Part shown: piece by piece, positions 35,621 to 45,850 of the stretch | Position numbering within the stretch: position 1 is the stretch's first letter | Layout of the letters: every line of letters starts with the position of its first letter | From: Pararhizobium_B sp963838155 | GTDB lineage: Bacteria > Pseudomonadota > Alphaproteobacteria > Rhizobiales > Rhizobiaceae | Length of the DNA stretch: 64,000 nucleotides | Assembly (NCBI GenBank): GCA_963838155.1 | Contig: CAWIQE010000013.1 | Location: 62,001 to 126,000, forward strand | Reading direction: 5' to 3' | Made by a program: the position numbers and the translations under genes | Notes under the pieces: generated by a model | Database searches by the model: none | Seen by the model: the letters and a program-made list of their open reading frames with translations, nothing else | Told to the model about the DNA's origin: nothing

Positions 35621-35775
35621 GACCGGCGGCGGGGGCGGACCGGCCGCGGGACGCCTACGCCTATTGGCTGCGCCGGCACACAGCGGAAAGCCGAATGGCG
35701 GAAACGCTCCGCCGATACGATGGTCCCGTGACAGTCGCGTCATGGCGAAAGGAGGAGCGTCATGGAGATCGATGA
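35617..35775 (+). CDS. Possible 52-codon small gene coupled to hmgA
   Basis: A TTG overlaps the hmgA stop (TTGA, the coupling style also seen at tamB and livM) and opens 52 codons: RPAAGADRPRDAYAYWLRR, then a Glu/Arg-rich middle, ending KEERHGDR inside the first codons of the next gene. The composition is biologically plausible and charged, but there is no clear ribosome-binding site and no family. It may just be a spacer in an open frame. Confidence 0.25.
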   Translation: MRPAAGADRPRDAYAYWLRRHTAESRMAETLRRYDGPVTVASWRKEERHGDR

Positions 35776-36058
35776 CCACCTGCAGATCCAGAAGCTCATG
35801 GCCAAGGTTCTCATGCTGGAGACGATCCAAGGCAGCATCTGCACCTACCTGGCGTCGCTCACCCCGGACAGTTTCGTGGACCGGGTGTTCGACGACGCCG
35901 AAAACGAACTGCGGGTGATGGCCATCGCACGGCAGGCCGGGATGCCGCCGTCGTCGAGGTCCGTCGATCTCGCGCTGGTCTACCTTGCCGAAACGGCCGG
36001 ATCGCTCCGGTCGGCGTTGAGCAGGGACAAGGAGGGGAAGCTGGGGGAGCCGGGATAG
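35762..36058 (+). CDS. Small hypothetical protein
   Basis: 98 residues beginning MEIDDHLQIQKLMAKVLMLE, mostly helical and soluble, without signal or membrane segment. A very strong AAAGGAGGAG ribosome-binding site lies four to five bases before the ATG, which supports real translation. Middle part LRVMAIARQAGMPPSSRSVD; the C-terminal ~15 residues are charged and probably disordered. No family recognised. Lies downstream of hmgA on the same strand, convergent with pmtA across a palindromic repeat. Confidence 0.65.
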   Translation: MEIDDHLQIQKLMAKVLMLETIQGSICTYLASLTPDSFVDRVFDDAENELRVMAIARQAGMPPSSRSVDLALVYLAETAGSLRSALSRDKEGKLGEPG

Positions 36059-36086
36059 GACAATCCCGCTACCTCGTTGTTTTTAC

Positions 36087-36130
36087 GCGCTTCCGGACGG
36101 AAAACCGGTTTCCACTTTTCCTGGAAGCGC
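36087..36130. repeat. 44-bp palindromic intergenic repeat (copy 2)
   Basis: The reverse complement of this segment matches 15379-15422 in 43 of 44 positions (GTCCGG here, GTTCGG there). GCGCTTCC/GGAAGCGC ends enclose nested GGAAAA/TTTTCC palindromes. The last base is the first base of the pmtA stop codon on the minus strand. Confidence 0.85.
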
Positions 36131-36729
36131 TATGGCTGCCGGCGGGCATAGGTCCAAAGGCGGGCCGGCGGAATGTTGCGCACGACCCAGTCCAGCGGCT
36201 TGACGGCGAAACTCGTTCCCTTGGCCGAGACCGGAGAGACCGCGCCGTAGGAAATCTGCACGACCGGCCGGCCGGCCGGGACCCTGTCGAGCAATTGCTC
36301 GATCAGCGCGACACGCCGCTCCATCGGGAAATTCAGGAGGGGGATGGCGGAAATCACGGAATCGAACCGGTCGAGGCCGGTGTCGGCCAAGGCCGCATCG
36401 AGGTCGAAGGCATCCCCGTGAATGAAGCGGACGCCGGGATAGGCCGCCACGAGGCCTTCGAAGAAGTCGGGTGAATACTCGATCGACACCAGCTTGTCCG
36501 GCGAGACGCCCTTGCGGAGGATTTCCTTGGTCACGGCCCCCGTCCCCGGTCCGAGCTCCAGGACGGGCAGGTCGGAGGCGGTGTCGATGACGCTCGCCAT
36601 GCGCCGGGCCGTCACCGGCGAGGTGGGGATGATGGCCCCGACGGTCTTCGGACCGTCGATCCAGCCCTTGAAGAAGCGGATTTCGTCGTCGAACTTCGCT
36701 GCAAACCGCTTTTGAAGCTGGATCACCAT
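36130..36729 (-). CDS. pmtA: Phospholipid N-methyltransferase (PmtA-like)
   Basis: 199 residues, the size of rhizobial PmtA. Class I SAM-methyltransferase: motif I LELGPGTGAVTKEIL (about 56-70), motif II-like IEYSPDFFEGL and the acidic GDAFDLD. PmtA converts phosphatidylethanolamine to phosphatidylcholine using SAM at the inner membrane face; it starts KRFAAKFDDEIRFFKGW, with a basic amphipathic N-terminal helix that binds the membrane. Upstream of dnaJ in the reverse direction, separated by 186 bp. Other rRNA/lipid methyltransferases share the fold, but length and N terminus favour PmtA. Confidence 0.8.
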   Translation of the reverse strand: MVIQLQKRFAAKFDDEIRFFKGWIDGPKTVGAIIPTSPVTARRMASVIDTASDLPVLELGPGTGAVTKEILRKGVSPDKLVSIEYSPDFFEGLVAAYPGVRFIHGDAFDLDAALADTGLDRFDSVISAIPLLNFPMERRVALIEQLLDRVPAGRPVVQISYGAVSPVSAKGTSFAVKPLDWVVRNIPPARLWTYARRQP

Positions 36730-36915
36730 ACCCTCGTCCCTCTCCCGGCCCCGGACGGAGCCCCTTCCTGCCCAAGTCGGTCAGGACGGCGTTTCGACGC
36801 CGATGACTGTCGCCAAGATTTGTGGGGCAAACAAGGCAGTCTAACCCGGGCGACCGATGAAAACGTTCTAAAATGCCCCTCCCCGCCGACCGTTCGCCGG
36901 CGGGAAACCGCTGTA

Positions 36916-38058
36916 TCAATCACTCAACGTATCGAAGAAATCCTTCATCCGGGAGAAGAACCCCGAGGATTCCGGACTGTTTTCCTTGGACGACAATTGT
37001 TCGAATTCCTCGAGCAGCTCGCGCTGCCGCTTCGTCAGGTTCTGCGGCGTCTCGATGGCGATCTGGATATAGAGATCGCCCGTCTGCGTCGAGCGCAGGA
37101 TCGGCATGCCCTTGCCCTTCAGCCGGAACTGCCGGCCGTTCTGGGTTCCATCGGGGACCGAGACGCGGGACTTGCTGCCGTCCAGCGTCGCCACCTCGAA
37201 CTTTCCGCCCAGGGCGGCCGTCGTCATGGAGACGGGGACCGAGCAAAAGAGATCGGCCCCGTCGCGCTGGAAGAACTCGTGGGGCCTGACCGACAGGAAG
37301 ATATAGAGGTCGCCGGCAGGACCTCCGCGCAGGCCCGCCTCTCCCTCGCCCGCGAGGCGGATGCGCGTTCCGTCCTCGATGCCGGCGGGAATGTTGACGG
37401 AGAGCGACCGTTCCTCGGTGACGCGGCCCTGGCCGTGGCACTTCGTGCAGGGATCGGAAATCGTCTGGCCGCGCCCGTGGCAGGTGGGGCACGTCCGCTC
37501 GATCGAGAAGAAGCCCTGGGAGGCGCGCACGCGGCCGTTGCCGCCGCAGGTCTGGCAGGTGTGCGGGCTGGTGCCCGGCTTGGCGCCGGAGCCGGCGCAG
37601 ACGTCGCAGGTCACCGAGGTCGGGACGTGGATCTGCGCGGTCTTTCCGGCGTAGGCTTCCTCGAGCGCGATCTCCATGTTGTAGCGCAGGTCGGCGCCCC
37701 GCTCCCGTCCGCCGGAATTCCGGCGGGCGCGACCGCCCCCCATCATCTCGCCGAAGATATCCTCGAAGATGTCGGAGAACCCGCCGGCGCCGCCAAATCC
37801 GGCCGAGCCGAAGCCTCCGCCTGGACCGCCGTTTTCGAATGCGGCATGGCCGAAGCGGTCGTAGGCGGCCCGCTTCTGCGGGTCCTTGAGCGTCTCGTAG
37901 GCCTCGTTGATTTCCTTGAAGCGGATTTCGGCGGTCTTGTCGTCGGGATTCTTGTCAGGGTGATACCGCATGGCGAGCTTGCGGAAGGCGCTCTTGAGCT
38001 CCTTGTCGTCCGCGCCCTTGGAAACACCCAGCGTCTCGTAGAAATCTGCCTTTGCCAT
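36916..38058 (-). CDS. dnaJ: Chaperone protein DnaJ (Hsp40)
   Basis: 380 residues from MAKADFYETLGVSKG. J domain with HPD in MRYHPDKNPDDK, a Gly/Phe-rich linker (NGGPGGGFGSAGFGGAGGF), four CxxCxGxG zinc repeats (CDVCAGSG, CQTCGGNG, CPTCHGRG, CTKCHGQG) and the C-terminal peptide-binding domain. Stimulates the DnaK ATPase and delivers unfolded clients. Second gene of the dnaK-dnaJ operon with a 13-bp hairpin in the 72-bp gap. A start 18 bases upstream is in frame but lacks support. Confidence 0.97.
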   Translation of the reverse strand: MAKADFYETLGVSKGADDKELKSAFRKLAMRYHPDKNPDDKTAEIRFKEINEAYETLKDPQKRAAYDRFGHAAFENGGPGGGFGSAGFGGAGGFSDIFEDIFGEMMGGGRARRNSGGRERGADLRYNMEIALEEAYAGKTAQIHVPTSVTCDVCAGSGAKPGTSPHTCQTCGGNGRVRASQGFFSIERTCPTCHGRGQTISDPCTKCHGQGRVTEERSLSVNIPAGIEDGTRIRLAGEGEAGLRGGPAGDLYIFLSVRPHEFFQRDGADLFCSVPVSMTTAALGGKFEVATLDGSKSRVSVPDGTQNGRQFRLKGKGMPILRSTQTGDLYIQIAIETPQNLTKRQRELLEEFEQLSSKENSPESSGFFSRMKDFFDTLSD

Positions 38059-38082
38059 GGACAACCAGCCCCTCAAAATATC

Positions 38083-38117
38083 GCCCGGCCGCGCGCATCG
38101 ATACCGCGCGGCCGGGC
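38083..38117 (-). terminator. dnaK-dnaJ intercistronic hairpin (probable attenuator)
   Basis: A perfect 13-bp stem, GCCCGGCCGCGCG (38083-38095) with CGCGCGGCCGGGC (38105-38117), loop CATCGATAC. In the transcript direction (minus) it is followed by GATATTTTG, a short U-rich stretch. Likely partial termination or mRNA processing, giving less dnaJ than dnaK. Confidence 0.6.
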
Positions 38118-38130
38118 CGTTTCATGGAGC

Positions 38131-40053
<1,923 letters not shown>

Positions 40054-40166
40054 GCTTTTCTCTCCTTGAAGCGGGCTGTCCGGACCCGTTCAGGCATTCC
40101 GGCTGACAGCCCCTAACGGGAACAGGTTTTCATTGAGCCGCGGGTGCAGCCGAGGCGATGCGGCGT

Positions 40167-40195
40167 ATATAAGGAGGCCTGTTTTCGACTGCAAG
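40167..40195 (-). promoter_or_regulatory. RpoH (sigma-32) heat-shock promoter of dnaK
   Basis: On the minus strand CTTG (40195-40192) is followed after 18 bases by CTTATAT (40173-40167), an exact match to the alphaproteobacterial sigma-32 pattern CTTG-N17/18-CYTATNT. Transcription should start near 40160, leaving a leader of about 105 bases. No CIRCE element was seen. Confidence 0.75.
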
Positions 40196-40266
40196 TCGGG
40201 CACTGCGCGGCGGTCCGCAAATGATGCGAGGCCCGCAACGGCGCGCCCCGGGACCGGCGGGCGGCC

Positions 40267-41724
40267 TCACCGCGTCCAGAAGGCGGGAAGCAGCACGACA
40301 TAGAACGTGGCGAGCTCGAGCCGGCCCAGGAGCATGGCGAGCATGACGAGCCATTTGGCGGTGTCCGGAATCGAGCTGAAGTTGGTCGCCGGCCCGACGA
40401 CGGGCCCGAGACCCGGGCCGGCGTTGGCCATGCCCTGCGCGATCGCGGAGGTGGCGGAGAGGAAGTCGAGCCCCGTCGCCATCATCGCCAGCGACAGGAG
40501 GAGCAGCGTCATCAGGTAGAGGAAGAAGAAGTTGCGGACCGCGCTGATCTCGGCCTCGTCGACGGGCTTGGACTGGTAGCGCGTGACGACGACCGAATTC
40601 GGCGACAGCATGCGCCGGAGGCTCGTCACCATGCCGGAGATCAGGATCTGCCAGCGGAAGACCTTGATGGAGCCGGCGGTCGAGCCGGCGCAGCCGCCGA
40701 TCAGGTAGAGCATGAAGAAGAGGCCGATGGCGAAGCTGCCCCAGGCGGAGAAGTCGCTCGTGGCGAACCCGGTGTCGGTGATGATGGACGTGACGTTGAA
40801 TGCGGAGACGCGCAAGGCGTGCGGCGGGGCCATGCCCTGGCTGATGTTCCAGACCGTCGCGAGGGCGATGGCGAGCAGCGTCACGAGGATGAAGGGCTTG
40901 ATCTGCTCGTCCAGGGCGCCGCTGCGGCCGCGCTGGACGATGAAGACCGCGTAGAAGGCGAGCGGCAGGGCGCCGGCGACCATGAAGACCTCGGTGACGA
41001 TCTCGATCGGCACGGAATTGTAGAAGCCGATGGAGGCGTCCTTCGTCGAAAAGCCGCCGGTGGCGATGGTCGCCATGGCGTGGTTCACCGCGTCGAAGGC
41101 CGACATGCCGGCGGCCGCCATGCAGATCGCGCAAGCGAGCGTCAGCGACACGTAGACGATCGCGATGACCTGCGCGAGCTGGCGCACCTTGGGGAAGGGC
41201 TTCTCGGAGATGTCGGAGGATTCGGAACGGAAGAGCTGCATGCCGCCGACGCTGAGTGCCGGCAGGACGCTCAGCGCCATGACGATGATGCCGACGCCGC
41301 CGATCCAGTTGAGCAGCGAACGCCACATCAACAGGCCCTTCGGCATGGTATCGAGGCCCGAAAGCACCGTCGCCCCCGAGGTCGTCAGGCCCGAGACGGT
41401 CTCGAAGAGCGCGTCGGTGTAGCTGATGTGGAGCGAGGAGAAGAAGAGCGGCAGGGCGCCGAAGCCGCAGGCGGAGAGCCAGGACGAGACCGTGATGAGG
41501 TAGCCGGTGCGGCGGTCGGGCAGACGGAAGTCCGGGCGGCGGAAGCCGGCCGCCAGGGAGGACCCGACGATGCCGACGACGACCGTGCAGGTGCCGAAGT
41601 TCAGCGCGTCGCGGCCGCCGCCGGACAGGAGGTCGACGACCGCCGGGACGAGCATCACCACGGCCATGGCCATCAGGAACAGGCCGTTGATGAACAGGGC
41701 GAAATGCAGGCGCTCCGTCGTCAT
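40267..41724 (-). CDS. trkH: Potassium uptake protein TrkH
   Basis: 485 residues from ATG 41724. Four membrane-pore-membrane repeats with K+ filter segments: SGLTTSGATVLSG, ATIATGGFSTKDASIGFYNS, SIITDTGFATSDFSAWG and GPGLGPVVGPATNFSS. Inner-membrane K+ (with H+ or Na+) transporter that needs TrkA for gating; trkA is not in the window. Reading further upstream through polA in another frame is not real. It follows polA by 110 bp. Confidence 0.95.
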   Translation of the reverse strand: MTTERLHFALFINGLFLMAMAVVMLVPAVVDLLSGGGRDALNFGTCTVVVGIVGSSLAAGFRRPDFRLPDRRTGYLITVSSWLSACGFGALPLFFSSLHISYTDALFETVSGLTTSGATVLSGLDTMPKGLLMWRSLLNWIGGVGIIVMALSVLPALSVGGMQLFRSESSDISEKPFPKVRQLAQVIAIVYVSLTLACAICMAAAGMSAFDAVNHAMATIATGGFSTKDASIGFYNSVPIEIVTEVFMVAGALPLAFYAVFIVQRGRSGALDEQIKPFILVTLLAIALATVWNISQGMAPPHALRVSAFNVTSIITDTGFATSDFSAWGSFAIGLFFMLYLIGGCAGSTAGSIKVFRWQILISGMVTSLRRMLSPNSVVVTRYQSKPVDEAEISAVRNFFFLYLMTLLLLSLAMMATGLDFLSATSAIAQGMANAGPGLGPVVGPATNFSSIPDTAKWLVMLAMLLGRLELATFYVVLLPAFWTR

Positions 41725-41834
41725 GGGCGCAGCGTCCGCTCGCCATGCGCCGGACGCGGGAAGCGCATGGCCGCGCTCCCCTTGCGCAGGCGGACCGCGG
41801 GGCGGCGCGCGGATGATGCCACCGCCGCCACCGC

Positions 41835-44804
41835 CTAGTGCGCCTCGTCCCAGTTGCCGGCGGCGCGGGCGTCGACCTTGAGCGGCACGCGCATCGACAG
41901 GGCCGGCATGGCGGCATGCTGCATCACCTCGCGCACGAGCGGGATCGTCGCCTCCACCTCGCCGTCGGCCACCTCGAATATCAGCTCGTCGTGCACCTGC
42001 AGGAGCATGCGCGCCGCGAGGCCCGAGCCTGCCAGCGCGGGTTCCATCCTGATCATCGCCCGCCGGATGATGTCGGCTGCCGATCCCTGGATCGGCGCGT
42101 TGATCGCCGCGCGCTCGTTGAAGGACCGCACGGACGGATTGGAGGAGCGGATTTCGGGGTAGTGGGCCCGGCGCCCGAAAATCGTCTCCACATAGCCGTT
42201 CTCCCGGGCGAAGGCCTTGGTCTCTTCCATGTAGTCGCGGATCCCAGGGAAGCGCTCGAAATATTTGCGGATGTAGTCGCCGGCCTCGGAGCGCTCGATG
42301 CCGAGCTGGTTGGCGAGCCCGAAGGCCGATATGCCGTAGATGATGCCGAAATTGATCGCCTTGGCCCGGCGGCGCACCTCCGGCGGCATGTCGGCCACCG
42401 GGACGTTGAACATCTCGGAGGCCGTCATGGCGTGGATGTCGACGTCCTGCTCGAAGGCCTCGACGAGCTGCGGGATGTCGGCGACGTGGGCGAGCACGCG
42501 CAGCTCGATCTGGCTGTAGTCGGCCGAGACGAGCTTGCTGCCCGGCGCCGCGACGAAGGCGGCGCGGATCTTGCGGCCCTCCGGCGTTCGCACCGGAATG
42601 TTCTGGAGGTTCGGCTCGGAGGAGGAAAGCCGGCCGGTCGTGGTGGCGGCGAGCGCGTAGGAGGTGTGCACCCGGGCGGTCTGCGGATGGATGTAGCCGG
42701 GCAGCGCGTCCGTGTAGGTCGACTTCAGCTTGGTGAGCTGGCGCCAGTCGACGATCCTGCGCGGCAGCGGATGGCCGGCCGCCGCCAGGTCCTCCAGCAC
42801 CTGCGCCGAGGTGGACCACTGCCCGCCCTTCGTCTTCGCCCCGCCCGGCAGCCCCATCCTGCCGAAGAGGATGTCGCCGAGCTGGCGCGGCGAGCCGATG
42901 TTGAACCGCTCGCCGGCGAGCTCGTAGATCTCGGCTTCGAGGGAAGCGGCGCCTTGCGCCAACTCGCCCGACAGGCGCGACAGGATCTGCCGGTCGACGG
43001 AGACGCCGCGCTCCTCCATCCGCGCCAGGACGGGAACCAGCGGCCGCTCGAGGCGCTCGTAGACAGCGACCAGCCCGTCGGCGACGAGCCGGGGCTTCAG
43101 GGCCAGCCAGAGCCTGAGGGTGACGTCGGCGTCCTCGGCGGCGTAGGCCGTCGCCCGCTCCAGGTCGACGAGGTCGAAGGTGACCGCCGAGCGGCCGGAG
43201 CCGCAGACGTCCTTGTAGGCGATCGGCTTGTGGCCGAGCCAGCGCTCGCTGAGCGCGTCCATGCCGTGATTGCCCTTGCCGGCGTCGAGCACGTAGGACA
43301 TCAGCATCGTATCGTCGAAGCCGGCGATGGCGATGCCGTGGCGCTTCATCACCAGCCAGTCGTATTTGACGTTCTGGGCGACCTTCAGGACGCTCTCGTC
43401 CTCCAGCAGGGGCTTGAGCAGCGCCAGCGCGTCGTCGAACGGGACCTGGCCCTCGACCGGGCCGCCGCCGAGGAGGTCGCCGGTGCCGGTCCGGTGGCCG
43501 AGCGGCACGTAGGCCGCCTCGACGGTCATCCGCGCGGGATGGCGGCCGCCCGCCGGAACCGCCAGCGAGAAGCCGACGAGCTCGGCGCGCATGGCGTCGA
43601 GGGAATCGGTCTCGGTGTCGAAGGCGAACATTCCGGCCTCGCGCGCGCGGCCGATCCACTTCTCCAGCGTGCCTACGTCCCGGATGCAGGCATAGCGGGC
43701 ATGATCGATCTTGCCGGTCGCCACGGCCTCGGCGCGCGAGCGGGCGAGATCGGAGGGCAGCCACATCGCCTCGCGGTCGCCTGCGGGCAGCTCTCCGGCA
43801 AAGGCGGCGTTCACCTCGGCCTCCTTGTCGAGGTCGCCCTTGTCGAGATCCGGGCCGTGCGCCGCGGCGCCCGTTTCGGTCTCGACGGGAGCGGCATCCA
43901 CCTCGGCCGCGTCGGTCGCGGTCGCCTCGGCCACCCGGCGGGTGAGGGAGTTGAACTCCAGCCCCTTGAGGAATGCGACGAGCTTCGGCCCGTCCTGCGG
44001 CTCCAGCACCAGCGCATCGAGGCCGAGGTCGAGCGGCACGTCCGTCTTCAGCGTCACCAGTTCGCGCGAGAGCCGGGCCATGTCGGCGTGTTCGAGGAGG
44101 TTCTCCCGCCGCTTGTTCTGCCTGATCTCGGAGGCGCGCTCCAGAAGGGTATCGAGATCGCCGAATTCCGCCAGGAGCTGCGCGGCCGTCTTCGGCCCGA
44201 TGCCCGGGATGCCGGGCACGTTGTCCGTCGAATCGCCCGTCAGCGATTGCAGGTCGATCATCTTCTCCGGCGGCACGCCCCATTTCTCGACGACGTCGGG
44301 AACGGAGATCCTGCGGTCCTTCATGGAATCGTACATGACGACGCGGTCGGTAACGAGCTGCATCAGGTCCTTGTCGGACGAGATGACGGTGACGTCGGCG
44401 CCCGTCGCCTCGGCGGCCCTCGCATAGGTGGCGATCAGGTCGTCGGCCTCGAAGCCCTCCTTCTCGATGCAGGGCAGGTTGAAGGCGCGGGTGGCCTGGC
44501 GGATCAGGCCGAACTGCGGCACGAGGTCTTCCGGCGGCGCCGTGCGGTTGGCCTTGTAGTCCTTGTAGAGATCGTTGCGGAACGTCTTCGACGAATAGTC
44601 GAAAATGACGGCGAAATGCGTCGGCGTGACCCCGACGGAGGTGTCGCGCGCATCCGCGAGGAGCTTCCAGAGCATGTTGCAGAAGCCGGCAACGGCGCCG
44701 ACCGGCAGGCCGTCGGACTTGCGCGTCAGCGGCGGCAGGGCGTGATAGGCGCGGAAGATGTATCCCGAGCCGTCGACGAGGAAGAGGTGGTCGCCGCTTT
44801 TCAT
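41835..44804 (-). CDS. polA: DNA polymerase I
   Basis: 989 residues from MKSGDHLFLVDGSG (44804). 5' nuclease domain (1-300) with the helix-hairpin-helix GIPGIGPKTAAQLLAEFG; 3'-5' proofreading domain with intact metal residues (FDTETDSLDAMRAELVGFSL, YAAEDADVTLRLW); polymerase domain motifs A DYSQIELRVLAHVADI, B RRAKAINFGIIYGIS and C QVHDELIFE. Fills gaps, removes RNA primers and repairs DNA. A linker of about 60 residues rich in Glu/Ala/Asp (near 355-410) is longer than in E. coli but common in alphaproteobacteria. Confidence 0.97.
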   Translation of the reverse strand: MKSGDHLFLVDGSGYIFRAYHALPPLTRKSDGLPVGAVAGFCNMLWKLLADARDTSVGVTPTHFAVIFDYSSKTFRNDLYKDYKANRTAPPEDLVPQFGLIRQATRAFNLPCIEKEGFEADDLIATYARAAEATGADVTVISSDKDLMQLVTDRVVMYDSMKDRRISVPDVVEKWGVPPEKMIDLQSLTGDSTDNVPGIPGIGPKTAAQLLAEFGDLDTLLERASEIRQNKRRENLLEHADMARLSRELVTLKTDVPLDLGLDALVLEPQDGPKLVAFLKGLEFNSLTRRVAEATATDAAEVDAAPVETETGAAAHGPDLDKGDLDKEAEVNAAFAGELPAGDREAMWLPSDLARSRAEAVATGKIDHARYACIRDVGTLEKWIGRAREAGMFAFDTETDSLDAMRAELVGFSLAVPAGGRHPARMTVEAAYVPLGHRTGTGDLLGGGPVEGQVPFDDALALLKPLLEDESVLKVAQNVKYDWLVMKRHGIAIAGFDDTMLMSYVLDAGKGNHGMDALSERWLGHKPIAYKDVCGSGRSAVTFDLVDLERATAYAAEDADVTLRLWLALKPRLVADGLVAVYERLERPLVPVLARMEERGVSVDRQILSRLSGELAQGAASLEAEIYELAGERFNIGSPRQLGDILFGRMGLPGGAKTKGGQWSTSAQVLEDLAAAGHPLPRRIVDWRQLTKLKSTYTDALPGYIHPQTARVHTSYALAATTTGRLSSSEPNLQNIPVRTPEGRKIRAAFVAAPGSKLVSADYSQIELRVLAHVADIPQLVEAFEQDVDIHAMTASEMFNVPVADMPPEVRRRAKAINFGIIYGISAFGLANQLGIERSEAGDYIRKYFERFPGIRDYMEETKAFARENGYVETIFGRRAHYPEIRSSNPSVRSFNERAAINAPIQGSAADIIRRAMIRMEPALAGSGLAARMLLQVHDELIFEVADGEVEATIPLVREVMQHAAMPALSMRVPLKVDARAAGNWDEAH

Positions 44805-45051
44805 GGGACACGCCTTTAGAGCAAAGCGGCGCGGATTGGAACCACGACGAAGGACGCTGCCGACGTGTTGCGGCGGGAGGGCGCTCGGCGAAGCGGTGCC
44901 AACGGTCTCGGTCCTGGCCGCTCGTCTTCCGGGAACGCTCTTTGCGGGGCCCGGCGGGGTTTCCATATTCTCCTTATGATTGTATCCTGTGATGTAAGCA
45001 ACCTGTCAGGTGTCGGTCAAGCCGCACTGCCCCGCGAAGGAGGATCGGTCC

Positions 45052-45639
45052 ATGGGAAGTCCCCCGGGCTCGCCGAGAACGACCCGAAGCCCATTTTGGA
45101 GTCTTTCGACCGGTTCCAGACCTCAAGACCGAGACGCTCGCGGCGACGCGGCGTCGGGGCCGCCCGTATCGCGCTGGCGCTCGCGCTCGGCGTCGGAGCG
45201 CGCCGGCTGCCGGACCGTTTCCAGCATCGAGCCCAGCACGCGCCCGGCGAGGCAAAGCAGGCGGTTCCGCCTTCCTTCGTTGAGGGGCTGGACCGTCCCC
45301 CAACCCATCGTCAACGACGCCCTCGACGTCGCGCCGGGCAATCGGCCTTCCGGCCCTGCGCGGCAGGACCCGGACGCGCCGCTGGTCATCGAGGTATTCG
45401 ACGTCGAGGCCGTTCGGGCGGAAGCCGATCGGATCCAGGAGGCGCTCAAGGCCAAAATGGAGGATCTGCAAGCTCGCTCGGATCAGCTTTGCGACCTCGG
45501 CGACGGGGAAGACGGTGGACCTCTGGACGCGCGGGTCCAGGAAACCTCGCGAGCACTGCGCGAAGAGAGCGAGATCCTGCTCGCCACGCTGAACCACGTG
45601 CTGCGACAGATTGCAGCTTCGGACAAGACGATGTCGTGA
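45052..45639 (+). pseudogene. Hypothetical gene with two compensating frameshifts
   Basis: ATG 45052 has a near-perfect AAGGAGG eight bases upstream, so translation should start here. Third-position G/C counts show that the frame is wrong at first: 16 of 30 in the ATG frame against 25 of 30 in the next frame, where the text reads GKSPGLAENDPKPILESFDR. From about 45300 the ATG frame becomes right (25 of 30) and encodes a helical, Glu/Ala-rich end with VIEVFDVEAVRAEADRIQE. One missing G at 45054-45056 and one extra C in the C5 run at 45297-45301 would join both parts into one protein of about 195 residues. No family recognised. Either mutation or base-calling error. Confidence 0.5.
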
Positions 45640-45850
45640 CTTTCGGGGTTTCCGCTCGCGGCCGCGGCGTTCTGGGAGATTGGCGATTTGAATCCTTCCG
45701 GCCCGGAGATGCGGATGTTCGGGATAGCACCCGTCGCCGGGCCTGGATCGGCAGGGTTCCTTACCGATTTGTAATACGCCGGGCGACAACTCGTCCTTGA
45801 AATGCCACATTCCGACGACCAATTTCACCTCGACGGCAAACGATGCCGCC
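45640..45850. other. Intergenic region upstream of the candidate sRNA
   Basis: Part of a 461-base stretch without a protein gene. CTTGAA (45796-45801) with CCAATT 17 bases downstream is the best promoter-like pair and would start a transcript near 45830; the -10 match is poor. Nothing else recognised. Confidence 0.3.

Noticed and set aside
40267..44811. A 1514-codon open frame joining trkH to an upstream region
   Set aside because: The part upstream of 41724 is an alternative frame of polA; TrkH has its own ATG and family N terminus.
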